A stretch of DNA of 64,000 nt from Hymenoscyphus infarciens (taxonomy: Eukaryota; Ascomycota; Leotiomycetes; Helotiales; Helotiaceae). The stretch spans positions 1-64,000 of the forward strand of contig LLCB01000031.1 of assembly GCA_001414345.1 (NCBI GenBank), in the 5' to 3' direction. The notes under the pieces are model-generated. The model worked only from the letters and a program-made list of their open reading frames with translations, searched no databases and was not told where the DNA came from. Shown piece by piece: positions 23,747 through 36,240 of this stretch. The position numbers and the translations under genes were made by a program. Numbering within the stretch: position 1 is the first letter of the stretch; every line of letters starts with the position of its first letter.

Positions 23747-24940
23747 GCAAGAGTAAACAACTTCATATACGTACGGGCTTACTACTATCTCACTCACCCA
23801 AAGAGATAGCTGACCCAACGACCCTAGCCCAGTACGAACTCTTGTGGTTCCAGGTCCGATCATTTCTAACACCTTTGGACTACCAAAGTTTTCAAGAGTA
23901 GAATCATCCCTTCTTATAGCCCCCCTCCTCAATGATAATTCCACTTGGCCTAAATCTACTCTGAAATTTTTTGATTCTCTGATTGTCATGTTTTCTTAAC
24001 TTAGTGCAAGAGGTTGTGATTCAAATTCAATGTTTTCTTAGCTCAACAATCATAGGTGTTGCGTAACGCTACAAAAGCTTTCACTAGTTTCGACAGTATT
24101 TTAGATCTCAGCAGTAAAATTCGACCATTTCTATCAAAAAGGATTGTTTCGTTAAGGGAGTAAATCAATATTTGCTTCTAGCAAGAGTTCGACGGTTCAT
24201 ACTGTTCATACTGCAGCCAGTCTCACCGAGCTATTCCCCCACACGCACGCTTCCAGAAACAAGCTCTCTTTCTTGGGTTTGGTAAAAGACGAATAATGCG
24301 AGGAAACTGTGATATTAATAGGTTCCCTCCTAGGAACCCAACCCCTTTAGCGAAACAGTCCTGCAACATCTCGACTTCCTCTTGATTTTATCCTCCTTGG
24401 TTTTTTGAACAGCTTCAAAGTTTTAATACTCCTCTGTACCTATCTTGAAGCGATCGCAACTCTCACTTTTCTCGCTTTTCGCGTGATCGTCCTTGTCTTG
24501 ATACTAAATTCTCGGTATTGGGGTCCGTTTTCAATCTTCATTCCAACTCATAAGGAAAACTTGCATGGATTCTTTAATGTTCGTCGTACGTTAAAGAGAA
24601 GAGAACAGTGGGTGGGGGTGCGTTTAAGAAGAAGGACTTTGAACCTGCTGGGTTAAGTAAGTTTCTGGTTGTTGAGAGATGCTGATTTCGGGCATTGAAT
24701 GTAAGTATTATTAAGCATAGAGGATGATGTATGGATAAACGCTCTACGTGGAGCGGGATTTCGCGATAAATAGGAATAAAATGATAAAATGCGCAAGAAT
24801 TGTAAGCAGTACCAATTACGCTCTAATAGCTCTTTTTGGAACTTTTTGGTACTTTTTACCACCTTATTGAAAGTCGCAAAAAATGTGGATGCACGTGGTA
24901 TAGGAATAGGGCGATCGAAGTAGTTATCTCAGCTCTCATC
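23747..24940. other. Intergenic region, no supported gene
   Basis: A minus-strand frame starting ATG at 23989 (MTIRESKNF...) has reasonable codon use for about 65 codons and then a GTGAGT that could be a donor, but no convincing continuation. The rest, up to the boundary element at 24941, shows no coding signal. Confidence 0.4.
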
Positions 24941-25072
24941 CCCTAGAATAAAGATATTGGCCTTAGGCAAGAGGTTAAGGCTTGACCCCCCCCCGCCCCC
25001 TGCCACTACTATTACCGATTAGGCTTAGACACCCCCCTTAACCCCTGCCATTCCAACTTCTTTATTCTAGGG
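24941..25072. repeat. 132-bp inverted-repeat element at the block boundary
   Basis: The segment opens ccctagaataaaga and closes with its perfect reverse complement tctttattctaggg. The interior is C-rich (runs of C near 24,987 and 25,032) with two related halves that each carry a ttaggct/ttaaggct-type motif followed by a C run. The AT-rich, RIP-affected block starts within 15 bp of its right end. It could be a small foldback transposon or a structured boundary. Confidence 0.6.
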
Positions 25073-25084
25073 TCTAAGGGAATT

Positions 25085-25977
25085 TGGTAATTTTTTTAGT
25101 AAGAACGATAACTATAAGATTAGACCTTTAACTTTGAAAGAATACGACTTAATAACTATAACTCTAGGTATATTAGAGTAAGAATAGAATAAAAATTTAT
25201 CTATTTTTATATTAGATAATATATACTTTATAATAGTACTAAACGCTCTCTAGGGAAAGTACCGACTACTAAAACTAAGTATTAAATTCTAGAATAATAA
25301 CTATTAAATTATAAAAACGCTTTTCTATAAGTACTTAGTAATAACGCTATCTATTAATACTATATAAGCTAGATAAGATAGAAGACGTATTTCTCTACTA
25401 GAATTTAAAATTACTTTTCTATTTAAAGCGTTATTTAAAAAGTAAATAAGAGAGAAGGAGAATAGGTGTTTTACTTAAATAAAACTCTCTATTTAAAAAT
25501 CAGTGTATCGAGCGTGTTTTAAGAGCTATTAAGACAAGGGTAGGCTTAAAAGAAAGCCTTAATCTTACTCTATAATATACTAGAAACTAGGCTTTATAGA
25601 GACTTCCTAAGGTAGTCTAATTAAGAAGTGTTTAAGTAAAAGAAAGTAAAAACTCTTATATCTAATATCTCTAACCCTTTTCTCTACTTTGTACTAACTT
25701 TATAAGAGTATACTATAACTAATTTAAAAGCTATTAAGCTTATATATAGTTAGCTAGAAAGGTCTTCTTCTATTCTATCTAAAAAGTATATAATAAGCTT
25801 AATAGAGAGTTATTAGTAGAAAAAGTAGAGAGAGTAGAAATATAGTCTTAAAATCGGCTATAGTTGTCGGTCTTACTAAAAAAATTACTAAATTGCTTTT
25901 TAGGATAGAGGGATATAATTAGTAGATAGAGTAGAAGAGTGAGATAGTAGCTAGTAAGTAGAGCTAAAAAAGCAGCT
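25085..25977. other. RIP-degraded AT-rich sequence, unidentified
   Basis: This has very high TpA and hardly any CpA, with multiple stops in all frames. It probably derives from another repeat adjoining the MULE, but I found no domain motif. Confidence 0.5.
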
Positions 25978-26035
25978 TTAGCTAAATCGTCTAACTCTTT
26001 TGACTAAATCGCCTGACTCTAACCTGATTAGGTAA
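25978..26035 (+). repeat. Left inverted-repeat arm of the MULE
   Basis: The reverse complement reads ttacctaat, then tcaggcgatttagtcaaa, then agttagacgatttagc. It matches 37125-37182 over most of its length and is the more heavily RIP-changed arm. Confidence 0.75.
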
Positions 26036-26639
26036 TTATAGAGCCTTTATAATTAAAGTAATTAAAGCTCTCTATAGGTATAAAAGATATAAAAAAAGGA
26101 AGCTATTTAAAGGACTTTTATAAAGTAAATAGAGAGGTAAATCGTTACTACTACTACTACGGTTTAATAATAACTTTTAGTTAAATTAGCTATTAGAAAT
26201 AGCTTTATTTTATTAAGTTATTATAAGAAATATAAGAATAAATATTAATAAAGTAGTTATTAAACTTTTATTATTATTAATATTATAGTATTAGAAGATT
26301 AAAACTATATATTCTTTTTAAAAAATTTAATATTCTTGCTTAGTAATTTTAGTAAGAGTATATAACTTTTTATATATAAATCTATATATAATATATATTA
26401 TATATTTCTATTATAACTTCGCGTCTTTAACTTAAAAATTTCGAAATTATTAGCTAGTAGTTTAATATCTATAACTCTATCTCTTATTATTAATAATACT
26501 ACTACTACTCTATTAGAGTATCTAATACTTAATTTATAGCTTCTTTTATCTTTAATTATTATTATAGCCTCTATTTTAAGATCTTTTAATAGCTTTATAC
26601 TATCTTAGGAGTTTCTTACTCTTAAAGAAGCGTATATAG

Positions 26640-27060
26640 TCTTTTTATTATTTATATACTAAAACCTCTTTGCTTCTACGAGTTACGATATATAAAAGAA
26701 CCTAAAAAGTAAGAGAATATACTTTAGGTCTTAGAAGTATAAGTATAGTAGTTTATTAGATAAAAAGAGTAAGAAAGTAGCTTATAATACTTCTTACTAC
26801 TAGAATAGAAAAAGTAAGAAGATTAATTATAAATTTAAGATAGAAGCTAAGTATAATACTATTACTAACTCCTAGAAACTCTATACTAAAGAGAAGGTAT
26901 ATAACTATAGCTCTCTTACTACTTTTTCTACTACTTCTATCTATTAAATTAAAGATATTACTTTTAAGATTTAATATTAAATTTAAGAGCTTTATATTAG
27001 TAGAGATTTACTATCTACTATTATTTATAAACTTCTTAAAGATAATTATTAGGAGATAAA
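26640..27060 (+). pseudogene. MULE transposase, N-terminal part
   Basis: The plus strand reads FKIEAKYNTITNS, KLYTKEKVYNYSSLTTFS, then ELYISRDLLSTIIYKLLKDN. This follows the N-terminal region of fungal MULE transposases: a zinc-binding WRKY/FAR1-like module with W-l-v...HNH, then a helical spacer. The His of the HNH is read as Tyr, a C-to-T change. The frame ends where the copia direct repeat starts. Confidence 0.65.
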
Positions 27061-27065
27061 AGTAA

Positions 27066-27221
27066 GTTAGACAAAGGATTACCTAATAATCTCTACCTTT
27101 TAAGTAAGGAGTATAGTATTTAAAGCCTTATACTCTCCTCTATAGTTCTAGGAATTAAGTATCTACTTTAACTTTACTTTACTTATTCTATACTCTTAAT
27201 ATAGCTTTTATAATCGCTATA
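27066..27221 (+). repeat. 5' LTR of copia (156 bp)
   Basis: This is the direct partner of 34710-34865, starting gttagacaaaggattacc and ending ataatcgctata. Most differences between the two are C/T or G/A, as RIP acting independently on two copies would leave. Confidence 0.75.
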
Positions 27222-27238
27222 GTTATAAGCCTAGTTAG
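27222..27238 (+). other. Putative primer-binding site of copia
   Basis: The sequence gttataagcctagttag follows the LTR directly. Allowing G to A changes, it resembles GGTTATGAGCCC, the complement of the anticodon arm of initiator Met-tRNA. Copia-type elements are known to prime from a half-molecule of that tRNA. Confidence 0.4.
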
Positions 27239-27299
27239 TAGATAAGACACTACTTCTACTACGCTGATTATATTAGCTTTATCTTCTTTTTATCTATTC

Positions 27300-30200
27300 T
27301 TTTCTTCTCTTTAAGAGTACTACTTTTATAATAGTAAGTTTACTCTTAACTAAAAAAGTCCTCTTTACTAACCGAAACTCGTAGCCTATATAGTATAACC
27401 GCTTCTTTTATATTACTTACTAAGAAAGAGTCTAGGAATACTTTAATCTAAATAGCTCTAATATAAAGAACGTCGATAAGCTTAAAAGACTCTATTCTAT
27501 AATTAAATAGACTATACTCGACAAGAATATTAGACTCGAAGAAGCCTAGTTTATAGTAAATAAAGCCTAGGATATACTCTTAGTAGCTTAATATATAAGA
27601 AGAGATCTACTAGAACTACCTCTTCTAATAATAGCTAATAATATTAAAAAAGACTTTAGAAATAATATTAAAAGATATACTTTTAAAATTAACAAGCTTT
27701 ATACTATATAAGGTAAGATATATAAAGTTAGCTCCTAAGTAGAGAGTACTATAGATAAGTCTATACTCTTAGAAGCTTAATCCTTACTTAGATATACTAG
27801 GAAATTCAGTCTCTAAGACCTATTTTAAAAGCTTAAAAGTAACTTAGTACTAATATTAGAAAGCGTAAAAGACATAGTATATATAGAATACTAGAATACG
27901 CTTACTTAAACTAAATTAGAGTCTATAAACCTTAATTACTAGTTCTCTAACTAGAAACGCTATTATAACTAAGTAAAAAAGTTTTAACTCTTAGAGATTA
28001 AGAGTCTACTTATAGTAAAAGACTTCTTAGATATAGTTTACTAAATTACTTCTACTTAGGTAATAAGTTAAAAGATATAATTAATTAATAATATAAAGCT
28101 TAGAAAAGGAGTTATATTACTTAATAATCTTACTAAAATGTTTTTAGAGATCTTATATAAACATCTTATATTAAAGACTAGTAAGAAGGCTAGTAGGATA
28201 TTCTCTATCTTTAAAAGTAGAAGTAATAACCTATCTAATTCTAAGAATAGAGCCTAAAATAGAGGTTCTAATAATAAGAAATATCTATATAAGACTAGTT
28301 AAGAATACTTTTAGAAACCTATTAACTACTAAATCTTAGAATTCGTACTTATTAGAAAGTATAATTCTACTCTTAATAATCCTCTAAATAATAAGTTAAA
28401 AGAGATTATATAACACTTAGAAGCCTCTTTTTAGATAGACCTCTAAAAGAAACTAATTAAAAAGTTCCTTATAACGTAATCTAAGTTTAGAAAGGGATTT
28501 ATAAGCTCTACTAGTAGTACTTAGAGGTTATTAAAATACCTTATTAAGAACATAAGTACTATAATCTTATCTCTAGAGCTTCTAACTAATCTAGAAAGAA
28601 TAAACTAAGCCTTAAAATAGAGAATCTACGTTTTTTTAGCTAAATATATTAGACACTCTCTTATAGATTTAATACTCTTTAATAATTATAAAATAGTCTA
28701 TCTTATTAATAGTAAGAATATACTTATCCTAAGAACCTTTAGATACTCTAATAACATAGTAGAATTAGGAATAACTAGTATTCTAATTAGTAGAATAGGA
28801 ATAAGAGTTATAAAGAACGTTCTTAGAGGTAAGAGAGGAAGTAACTTTATAGATCTAATACTTACTAATATTACTATTATTAAGAGCTTTTATTCTAATA
28901 TTATCTTAGAAGTATATATTAGGGAATCTAGAGTATAGTATAATAAGTATAACTATTTACTACGTTTTAGACTTATAGAGAATAGTATAGTTATTAAATC
29001 TTTAATTTATATAATAAGCTTAGTCTTATTTAAATATAACTTTATTAATAACTATACTAAGCTCTAAAACCTTTAAGCTATATTTACTTTAATATACTTA
29101 ATACTCTTTAAAAAGATTAATAAACGCTTTTATAGGAAGATAAAAGACTATACTAGACTAAGAAGTAATTTAGTAAAAATATAGTATAGAAGATTAAGAT
29201 ATCTAAGATAAGAAGCTTTTAAAGCTCTAATCTAGTTAGTAAAGAATATAAAAATTATAAGTATTAAATAAGTAAAGTACTTATACTATACTATTACTTA
29301 TATTTAGAATATTATTTTAAGATATATCTCTAAGAATAGGAGTATATAACTATTCTAGTAGTACTTATAAGATCTATTTAACTTCTTAACTAGATATAAT
29401 AGAGCTAAATAGCTCTTTTTAATAAAAGAGGAGTATAGTAGAAAGCTTTTTAGATTTATAATAATAAATAAGAGAGAAGAAACAGTGTTTAAAAAGCTTA
29501 AGAACTTTAAAAGATAGATTAAATAGTAATATAGTCTTTTAATTTATAAGCTTAAATATAATAATAATAAATTAGTAATCTTATAGTATAGAGCCTTAGA
29601 ATATACTTTATAGACTATAGAAATTAGAATAGACTTAGAGCTTATACTAACTTATACTTATAAGCTAAATAAAAGAGTAGAGAGAGTAAGATAAGAAGTA
29701 ATTATATATTTAATTAAAATATTATCTACTACTAACTTACTATAATACTTCTAGACTAAGTTAACTATAGCTAGAATCTAGCTTTATAATATAAGTCTTA
29801 ACTAAAGAAATAAGTTTAAGATACTAAATAAGGTACTCTTATTATAGTTTAATAATTATTTCTACTAGTATAATCTAAAGTTTAAAAACTTAGTAATAAA
29901 AGACCTTAGACTAGATTAGAATAGAATCTATGTCTATAGATCTAGAGCTTATCTACTAAAAAAGGAGAGAGAATAAGAAGTTAAGAAGAGAGTCTTTAAA
30001 GTTAATCTTAGAGCTTATATAGGTTATTTAGTTAAGTATATCTTATTAAATATCTACTATATCTAAGTTTTATAGTTTAATTAAGTTATTATAACTTAGA
30101 ACGTTATATTTAATAAAGAAATCTTTTATATACTAAAATATAAAAAGGTAGAATAATAACCTATTATAATTATTTATATAGTAGTATAGTATATAGTTAA

Positions 30201-32645
30201 GTAGAAGTAATAAGATGTTAAAGCCTTACTTAAAAGTATTAGTATATATAAAATAGAGAGTATAGGAAAACTAAAACTAGGAGCTAAACTAGTAAGAGAT
30301 GTCTTATCTAAAGCTACTAATATACTAAGTAAAGCTTTAATTAGCTAGAACTTAGAGATAAGGTTAGAAAAGGAAGATATAATCTCTTCTAGGTTTAGAC
30401 TTCTATTACTTAGAGTAATACTTAAACCTAAAAGTATACTAAGATAGATTATAAGCTCTTAAAATAAGTAAAATATAAGAATCTCTTAATAAACTATAAG
30501 ACTCTCTTAATAAGTACTTATAGGATTCTTCTAACTATAAAATAATATTAAAAGTATAAAAGACCTAAGTAGTCTACTAATTAAGATAAGTAATAGAATA
30601 TTAAAAGGAATCTCTTAATAAAATAGAGAGAGTAAGCCTTTCTAATAATAAAGTAGTATATAAGAAAGAACTCTTAATATACTAGTTCTAGAAACTTCTA
30701 ATATAAAGTTAACTAAGAAGTAGAGAATAATAAATATAAAAAGCGAAAACTTAAAAGAGCTTAAGATAAAGTAAACGTATATAAAGAAAGTATATCTACT
30801 TATATTAAGAAAGAGTAAAAGAGGTTAACTTAGAGAGAAGGACGCTAGAAATATAATAATCTCTACTCTACTAGCTATATTAATTAAGATAGAGTTCTAA
30901 TAAGCTATTCTAGAATATTTAAATTATTTCTTTAGTACTTTTTAGCTTTTATTAGAGAGTATAGTATTAAATAGAGAAGACTTATAAGATATCTACTATA
31001 TTATTATAGTAGTAATAATAGGGGAAGAAACGCCTCTAAAGTCTAAATACTTATACTTTTATTAGTTAAAACTACTAAAAGAACTAAAACTATAAAGAGA
31101 ACTTATAAACTATCTACTTAAGAAGTACTTTAAAGACGATTTAGAGCTTAAAATTAAAAACCTAGAGAAAAGGAAATACTAGTATATAATTAAAAGATAG
31201 AATACTAAAATAAAACTATTACCTTTAAAGTAGGCATTTATATATAAATATAACTTTATAAACTATCTAATTTAATATTAAGCTTAGCTTATAGTTAGAG
31301 GTAATCTTTAATAAGAAAATACTATCTTTTTAATATAGACTACTATACTTATAATAAGATTATTCTAAATAGCTATAATAATAGCTACTAGATTTAACTT
31401 AGAGATTAAGTAATATAATATTATAAATATGTTTATTAATATAGAAAGGGATATAGAAGCTCTTCTAATAGCTTATTAACTTCTAAATAGATATTAATAA
31501 GAGAGACTATATATTAAATTAGATAGAGTACTTTATAAGTTAAGAGATTCCCTAGCTTTATAGTTTAAATACTTTATAACTACTCTTTAAGAATATAGTT
31601 TAATACCTTATCTAGAAGAGCCTTATATTTATATAGATCTTTTAAAGAAGGTTTTTATAATCTTTTATATAGACGATATATAGATAATATACTATTAAGA
31701 TAATAAGTCTTTAGTAAGAGTTATAATAGATAAACTAAAGCTTTTATATAAACTATACTTACTTAGTAATATAGAATAGTATTTTAGAGTAAAAGTCTAT
31801 AAGAATAGAGTATAGAAAAAGATATAGCTCTCTTATAATATATATATTAAACGAATTATTAAACGATTTAAGTTTATTAATAGAGATTATCTAAGTATAC
31901 TACTTTTAATATATAAACTAAAAAAGAATTAAGAAATAGTAAAACCTATGTTTATAAAGTTTTATTAGAAGAAGGTAGGTTTAGTACTCTATATAGTAAT
32001 TATAATATAACTAGATATTATATTTACTACTTCTTAACTTTTATACTTCTTAACTAACCTAAATAATAAATATATAGCTATAATAGATTAGTATATTTAA
32101 TACTTATTTAGAATAAGGTTCTTAGGAATTATATATAGTAGAGAGCTTAGGAGTATATAACTAGTACTTATCTTAGATATATTATATACTAATAATCTAG
32201 AAACTTAAAGATCTTTTAATAGCTATATAATATTATTATTTAATAGACTTATAGCTTAGAGAGCTTTAAAATAAGATATAATTATAATATTAATAATAGA
32301 AGCTAAGCTCTTAGAAGTAAAGTAGCTAGGTATAGAAATAATAATATTAAAGCGTCTTTTTAAGAAACTATAGCTTAATTTAGATAAGATATAGAATATA
32401 TTCTATAATAATTAATAAACTATATAATTAATTACTAGGGAAAATAAGAGAATATCTATAAAGCTTTAATATATAAATATCTAAAATATATAGCTTTATT
32501 AAAAGTATTAGAAGAGATCTTTCTAGGTTACTTATTTACTAATAAATAATATACTAGTAGATAGACTTATAAAAAACTTATTTAAATAAAAATTTAAATA
32601 TTTTAAAGCTTTACTTAATCTCTAGAACGCTTATTTACTTAGTAA
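27300..32645 (+). pseudogene. copia gag-pol polyprotein remnant
   Basis: Blocks seen on the plus strand: a protease-like segment (about 28,660-28,800; NNYKIVYLINSKN for D-GAT-H-vnsk), a GAG-pre-integrase motif (about 29,170-29,230; RRLRYL-EAFKAL for WHRRLGHLG-eal--L), an integrase (about 29,260-29,760; LIKEEYSRKLFRFI and the later RA-QEVI segment), and a reverse transcriptase (about 31,500-31,830; YIKLDRVLYKLRDS, then IIFYIDDI for the YVDD box). RNase H and tail follow (32,130-32,640; IIDXYIXYLFRTR-type and EAKLLEVK). Stops are overwhelmingly TAA/TAG at Gln/Trp sites. Confidence 0.85.
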
Positions 32646-33006
32646 AACACTCTCTTAAAAGGCGAAAGTAGACTAAATTTTAGGTTAAAATCGTAATTTT
32701 AGGTTAAAAACACTCTTCTAGAATAGTAAATAATACTCTTTATTATTTTTATATATTATTATACTTTACTTTATTATTTTACTTATATATTTTTAAGAAG
32801 TTTTATTCTTTTTTATATTATAATTATTTAAAGAGTATTATAAGCTTATTTTAGATTTTATTTATTTATTTAATTATTATATACTTAGTAATTAAGCGTT
32901 ATAAGACTCTTTTAAAGAGTACTACTAAATATAAATATAAAGTTTTAAAGAAACTAACTACTACTATATAAACGTAAAGTATACTAACTAACTAATAATA
33001 CTTCTT

Positions 33007-34235
33007 CTAATACTTAAAAACAGTTTTACTAAGAGTAGCGAGTACTATACCTATTTTATTAAGAGTATTACTAAGATTAATACTATTAGACTTATTATTA
33101 CTATTATTATCTTTAGACTTCTTACTCTTAGAAATATCCTTCTTATACTTATAGCTCTTTAAAGAACGCTTAGAATAGTTATTAGTAAGCTTCTTAGAAA
33201 ACAACTTCTTAGAAACTAACTTTATAAGAGTAGTTTTCTTTAAAATAGTCTTTCTTAAAATAGACTTTAGAATAGATTTTTTTAGATAGCTCTTTAAAAG
33301 AACTTTTAAAGGCTTTTAAGTAGACTTTTATTACTTAGAGAGAGAAGTATTATCTTTACTATAAATAGTAGAACTCTTATAAGAAGTACTCTAGCTCTTA
33401 GTTTAACTATAAGTATTAGCTTCTATAAGTAGAGTACTATTTAAAGTAGAAGCTATAAAAGAAGTACTCTTAAGAATATAGTTACTACGTTTTAAAACCT
33501 TAGAAGTATTACTATCTAGTTTATTATTAGAAGAGGGACCTTAAAACCTATTAAGCTTCTTATAGTAATAAGTATAGTTTAGAACTAAGAATAACTAAGA
33601 GCTTCTAAAACCTTATTTAAGTTTTATATAGATTATACTATATAACTTCTCTTATTTCTAAATTTATAAAATTAGCTAAAGAAATGAAATAAGAAGTAGA
33701 GGATTAACTAAATAAAGCTTTATATAAACTTTATTATTAATATTAGTCTAATATTTCTTAAGATTTTTAGTTAAAGTAATTATAAAAGAGAGATAGATAC
33801 TTAATAACACTTTATAAGAGTATCTAATAGTATAATTAAAATAATATACTACTTTTTCTAACTCTATATTATAGTAGTAGCTAGTTAATTTACTAGCTAT
33901 TATAGAAGTAACGTAGCTCTTATAAAGAGCTTTTTAAAAATTTAAAATATTATAATAAGCTTTCTTAATAAAAGACATAGTAAGTAAGCCCTTACTACTA
34001 ATAGTTAAGTATTTAACGTTAATACTAGGAAGTTTATTTAAGAGCTTAGTATTAATAGCTAGAAGCTTTTTAAGAAGTTTTTCAAGTTTAGAATCGTCTT
34101 TAAAAGCTTAATATTAATTAGAGCTTATAACTACTAACTTCTCTAGCTCGTTCTTAGAGATATTAATAGTATAAAATCTACTAAGTATACTACTCTAGAA
34201 TATAACTAGACTAGAAGAGGAAACATATAAAGGAT
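33007..34235 (-). pseudogene. Antisense coding-like region in the copia 3' part
   Basis: On the minus strand, long stretches read as protein with only RIP-type stops, for example DDSKLEKLLKKLLAINTKLL, then GLLTMSFIKKAYYNIL, then KVVYYFNYTIRYSYKVLLSI. It ends in a Lys/Ser/Asn-rich tail that includes an unbroken 65-codon frame (33007-33204). I do not recognise the family. It lies opposite to gag-pol, between pol and the 3' LTR. It may be an extra ORF of this lineage or part of another element inserted here. Confidence 0.5.
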
Positions 34236-34709
34236 TTAATATTTAATATTCTTATATAGTTAGTTAAAGTATAGTATAAGGATTAATATACTTAAAAGAA
34301 CTTATAAGTATATAACACCTAGGTTCTAATCTATTAATTATATATTTAATACCTTTCTTATTAACTTTATCTTTATAATACTTACTTTTCTTATTAACTT
34401 TAGCTTTATAATACTTATAAATAAGTATAAGCCTACTATTTATAAGAGTCTTACTATCTAGAAGATAAGAGATCTAAGAGAGAGGCTATTTTAGTTAATA
34501 TAAAAGCTTAGAAAAGGTAAATATAAGCTTTATACTATAGTCTTTCGTTAGATAGCGTACGCCGTAGTAGTCTAGTAGTAGTAAAAGAGTTTTAAGAAAG
34601 TTATAAAAAGAAAAGAAAGAGTTTAGGTTATTAAATCTATATATATAGTAAATAACGCTTTCTTAATTAAGAAAGGTTATTTAAGGAGTATATTCTAAGA
34701 TAAAGACAG

Positions 34710-34865
34710 GTTAGATAAAAGATTACTTAATAATCTCTATCTTTTAAGTAAGAAGTATAGTATTTAAAGCCTTATACTCTTCTTTATAGTTCTAGGAATT
34801 AAGTATTTACTTTAACTTTACTTTACTTATCCTATGCTCTTGATATAGCTTCTATAATCGCTATA
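34710..34865 (+). repeat. 3' LTR of copia (156 bp)
   Basis: It starts gttagataaaagattac, has the same length as the 5' copy, and ends ataatcgctata. MULE transposase coding sequence resumes within about 15 bp of its end. Confidence 0.75.
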
Positions 34866-34879
34866 ATAATCTATTCTAT

Positions 34880-36240
34880 ACTCTTATTATAAAAGATATC
34901 TTAAATTTAGTAGCTAAAATTAAGCGTAAAGAGCTTAGTAGATTATCCTTAGTTTAGTAGCTTTTATAAAAGCTACGCTTACGTAACTTTAAGTATATTA
35001 TATACTTAGATACTAATAGAGCTATTAATAGGTTATTTTATTACTCTCTAGAATTAATTAAACTTTTTAAGTAAAACCTAGATATTATTCTTCTAGATAA
35101 TACGTTAAAAACTAACTAATTTAGTATACTAATACTAGACATTAGAGGGATAATCTTAAATAATCTTATAATTAATCTAGGAGTATACTTTATATAAGAC
35201 GAAAAGATAGAGTCTTTTAACTAGGTTATAGTATATCTTTATAATCTCTTTTATAAGTATAATCTTAATCTCTTAGAGGTTCGCGTTACTAACTATAAGC
35301 TTATACTAATAAGGCTCTTAAAGGAGTACTTTAATATAAGTAAATATATACTTTATATATAATACGTTAATAAGAACATATATTCTAAAACTAAGAAGTA
35401 GTTTCTAAAACCGTTAAAGGATTACGAATATTATCCTTATTATAATAAGTTTTATAAGGCGTAGGAATTACTCCTAGAATCAACTACTAAGTAGATATAT
35501 AAAAGACGATTCTAAGCGTTTTAGAATAGTTACTTTCCTATTACTATCTTTAATTATTATATTAATACCTAGCTAAAGTAGAAGGAATAATTAGTAGTAG
35601 TATAGATAGATTATATTACTTACTTTTATAATATAATAATAAGTAGATTAGAAGGTATATATTATTATATTAAAGACTATATTAGCACTTTTAATTATAG
35701 TCTTAAAATAATCTTTAAGTAGCTTCTAGATTTTTAGAAGAAGTAATAGTATAACGTTAAGAATATATAGTTAATAGAACTATACTCTTATAGTAATATT
35801 ATATACTATATAGTTTTTATTAAAGTTAAGAACTTTATCTTTAATAATTATCTAGAGAAGATAGTAACTTAAATTACACTTTTACTATATAATAGTAATC
35901 GACTTTTAAAGCTTTATACTAGTAATTTTAAAGCAGCTATAGATATACCTTACTCTTATAATATTTAGATAATTACTTAAGAGAATTAGTATATCTAGCC
36001 TTCTATAATTCACTAGTATTAGTTTATTAAGAGACCTATTAGAGAGATAATAGATAATTACTCTATTATTCTAGTAGATCTAAAGATAAGAAACAACTTC
36101 TAAGACATCCGCTATAAGCTTAAAAAGACTAAGAAGAGTATAAAACGTTATAGTATCGCTTCTAATAGTAATTATATACTCTTAACCTTTAAGCTTAAAT
36201 ATAAGAGTTACGTATATATACTAATATATACTAATTAATA
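34880..36240 (+). pseudogene. MULE transposase, catalytic and C-terminal part
   Basis: The plus strand reads DIILLDNTLKTN (DDE region, first Asp: lllDntYkTNrf), then LGVYFI-DEKIESFN, then VTNYKLILIRLLKEYFN (second Asp region, vtDce-al--a), then YILYI-YVNKNI (for ilCiWHvnkni). Later come ITSRLEGIYYYIKDYI (the tsr-Eg-h--lK-yl block with the catalytic Glu) and a RIP-altered SWIM-like C-terminus around 35,920-36,000. This is the MULE transposase pattern. It continues the N-terminal part at 26640-27060. Confidence 0.85.

Larger units (their letters stand above)
27066..34865 (+). mobile_element. Ty1/copia retrotransposon inserted in the MULE
   Basis: The element is bounded by two direct repeats of 156 bp each (27066-27221 and 34710-34865). 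Inside, on the plus strand, come gag, protease, GAG-pre-integrase, integrase, reverse transcriptase and RNase H remnants, the copia order (INT before RT). The pol part ends near 32,645. About 2 kb then follows, with coding-like sequence on the opposite strand, before the 3' repeat. It is RIP-degraded throughout and not autonomous. Flanking 5-mers (gtaag/agtaa and ataat) give only a weak target duplication. Confidence 0.75.

Noticed and set aside
23645..23989. Minus-strand frame of 114 codons (MTIRESKNF...)
   Set aside because: It overlaps the plus-strand ORF. Codon use looks fair for about 65 codons, but no clear acceptor, motif or homologue was recognised, so it is unresolved rather than a supported gene.
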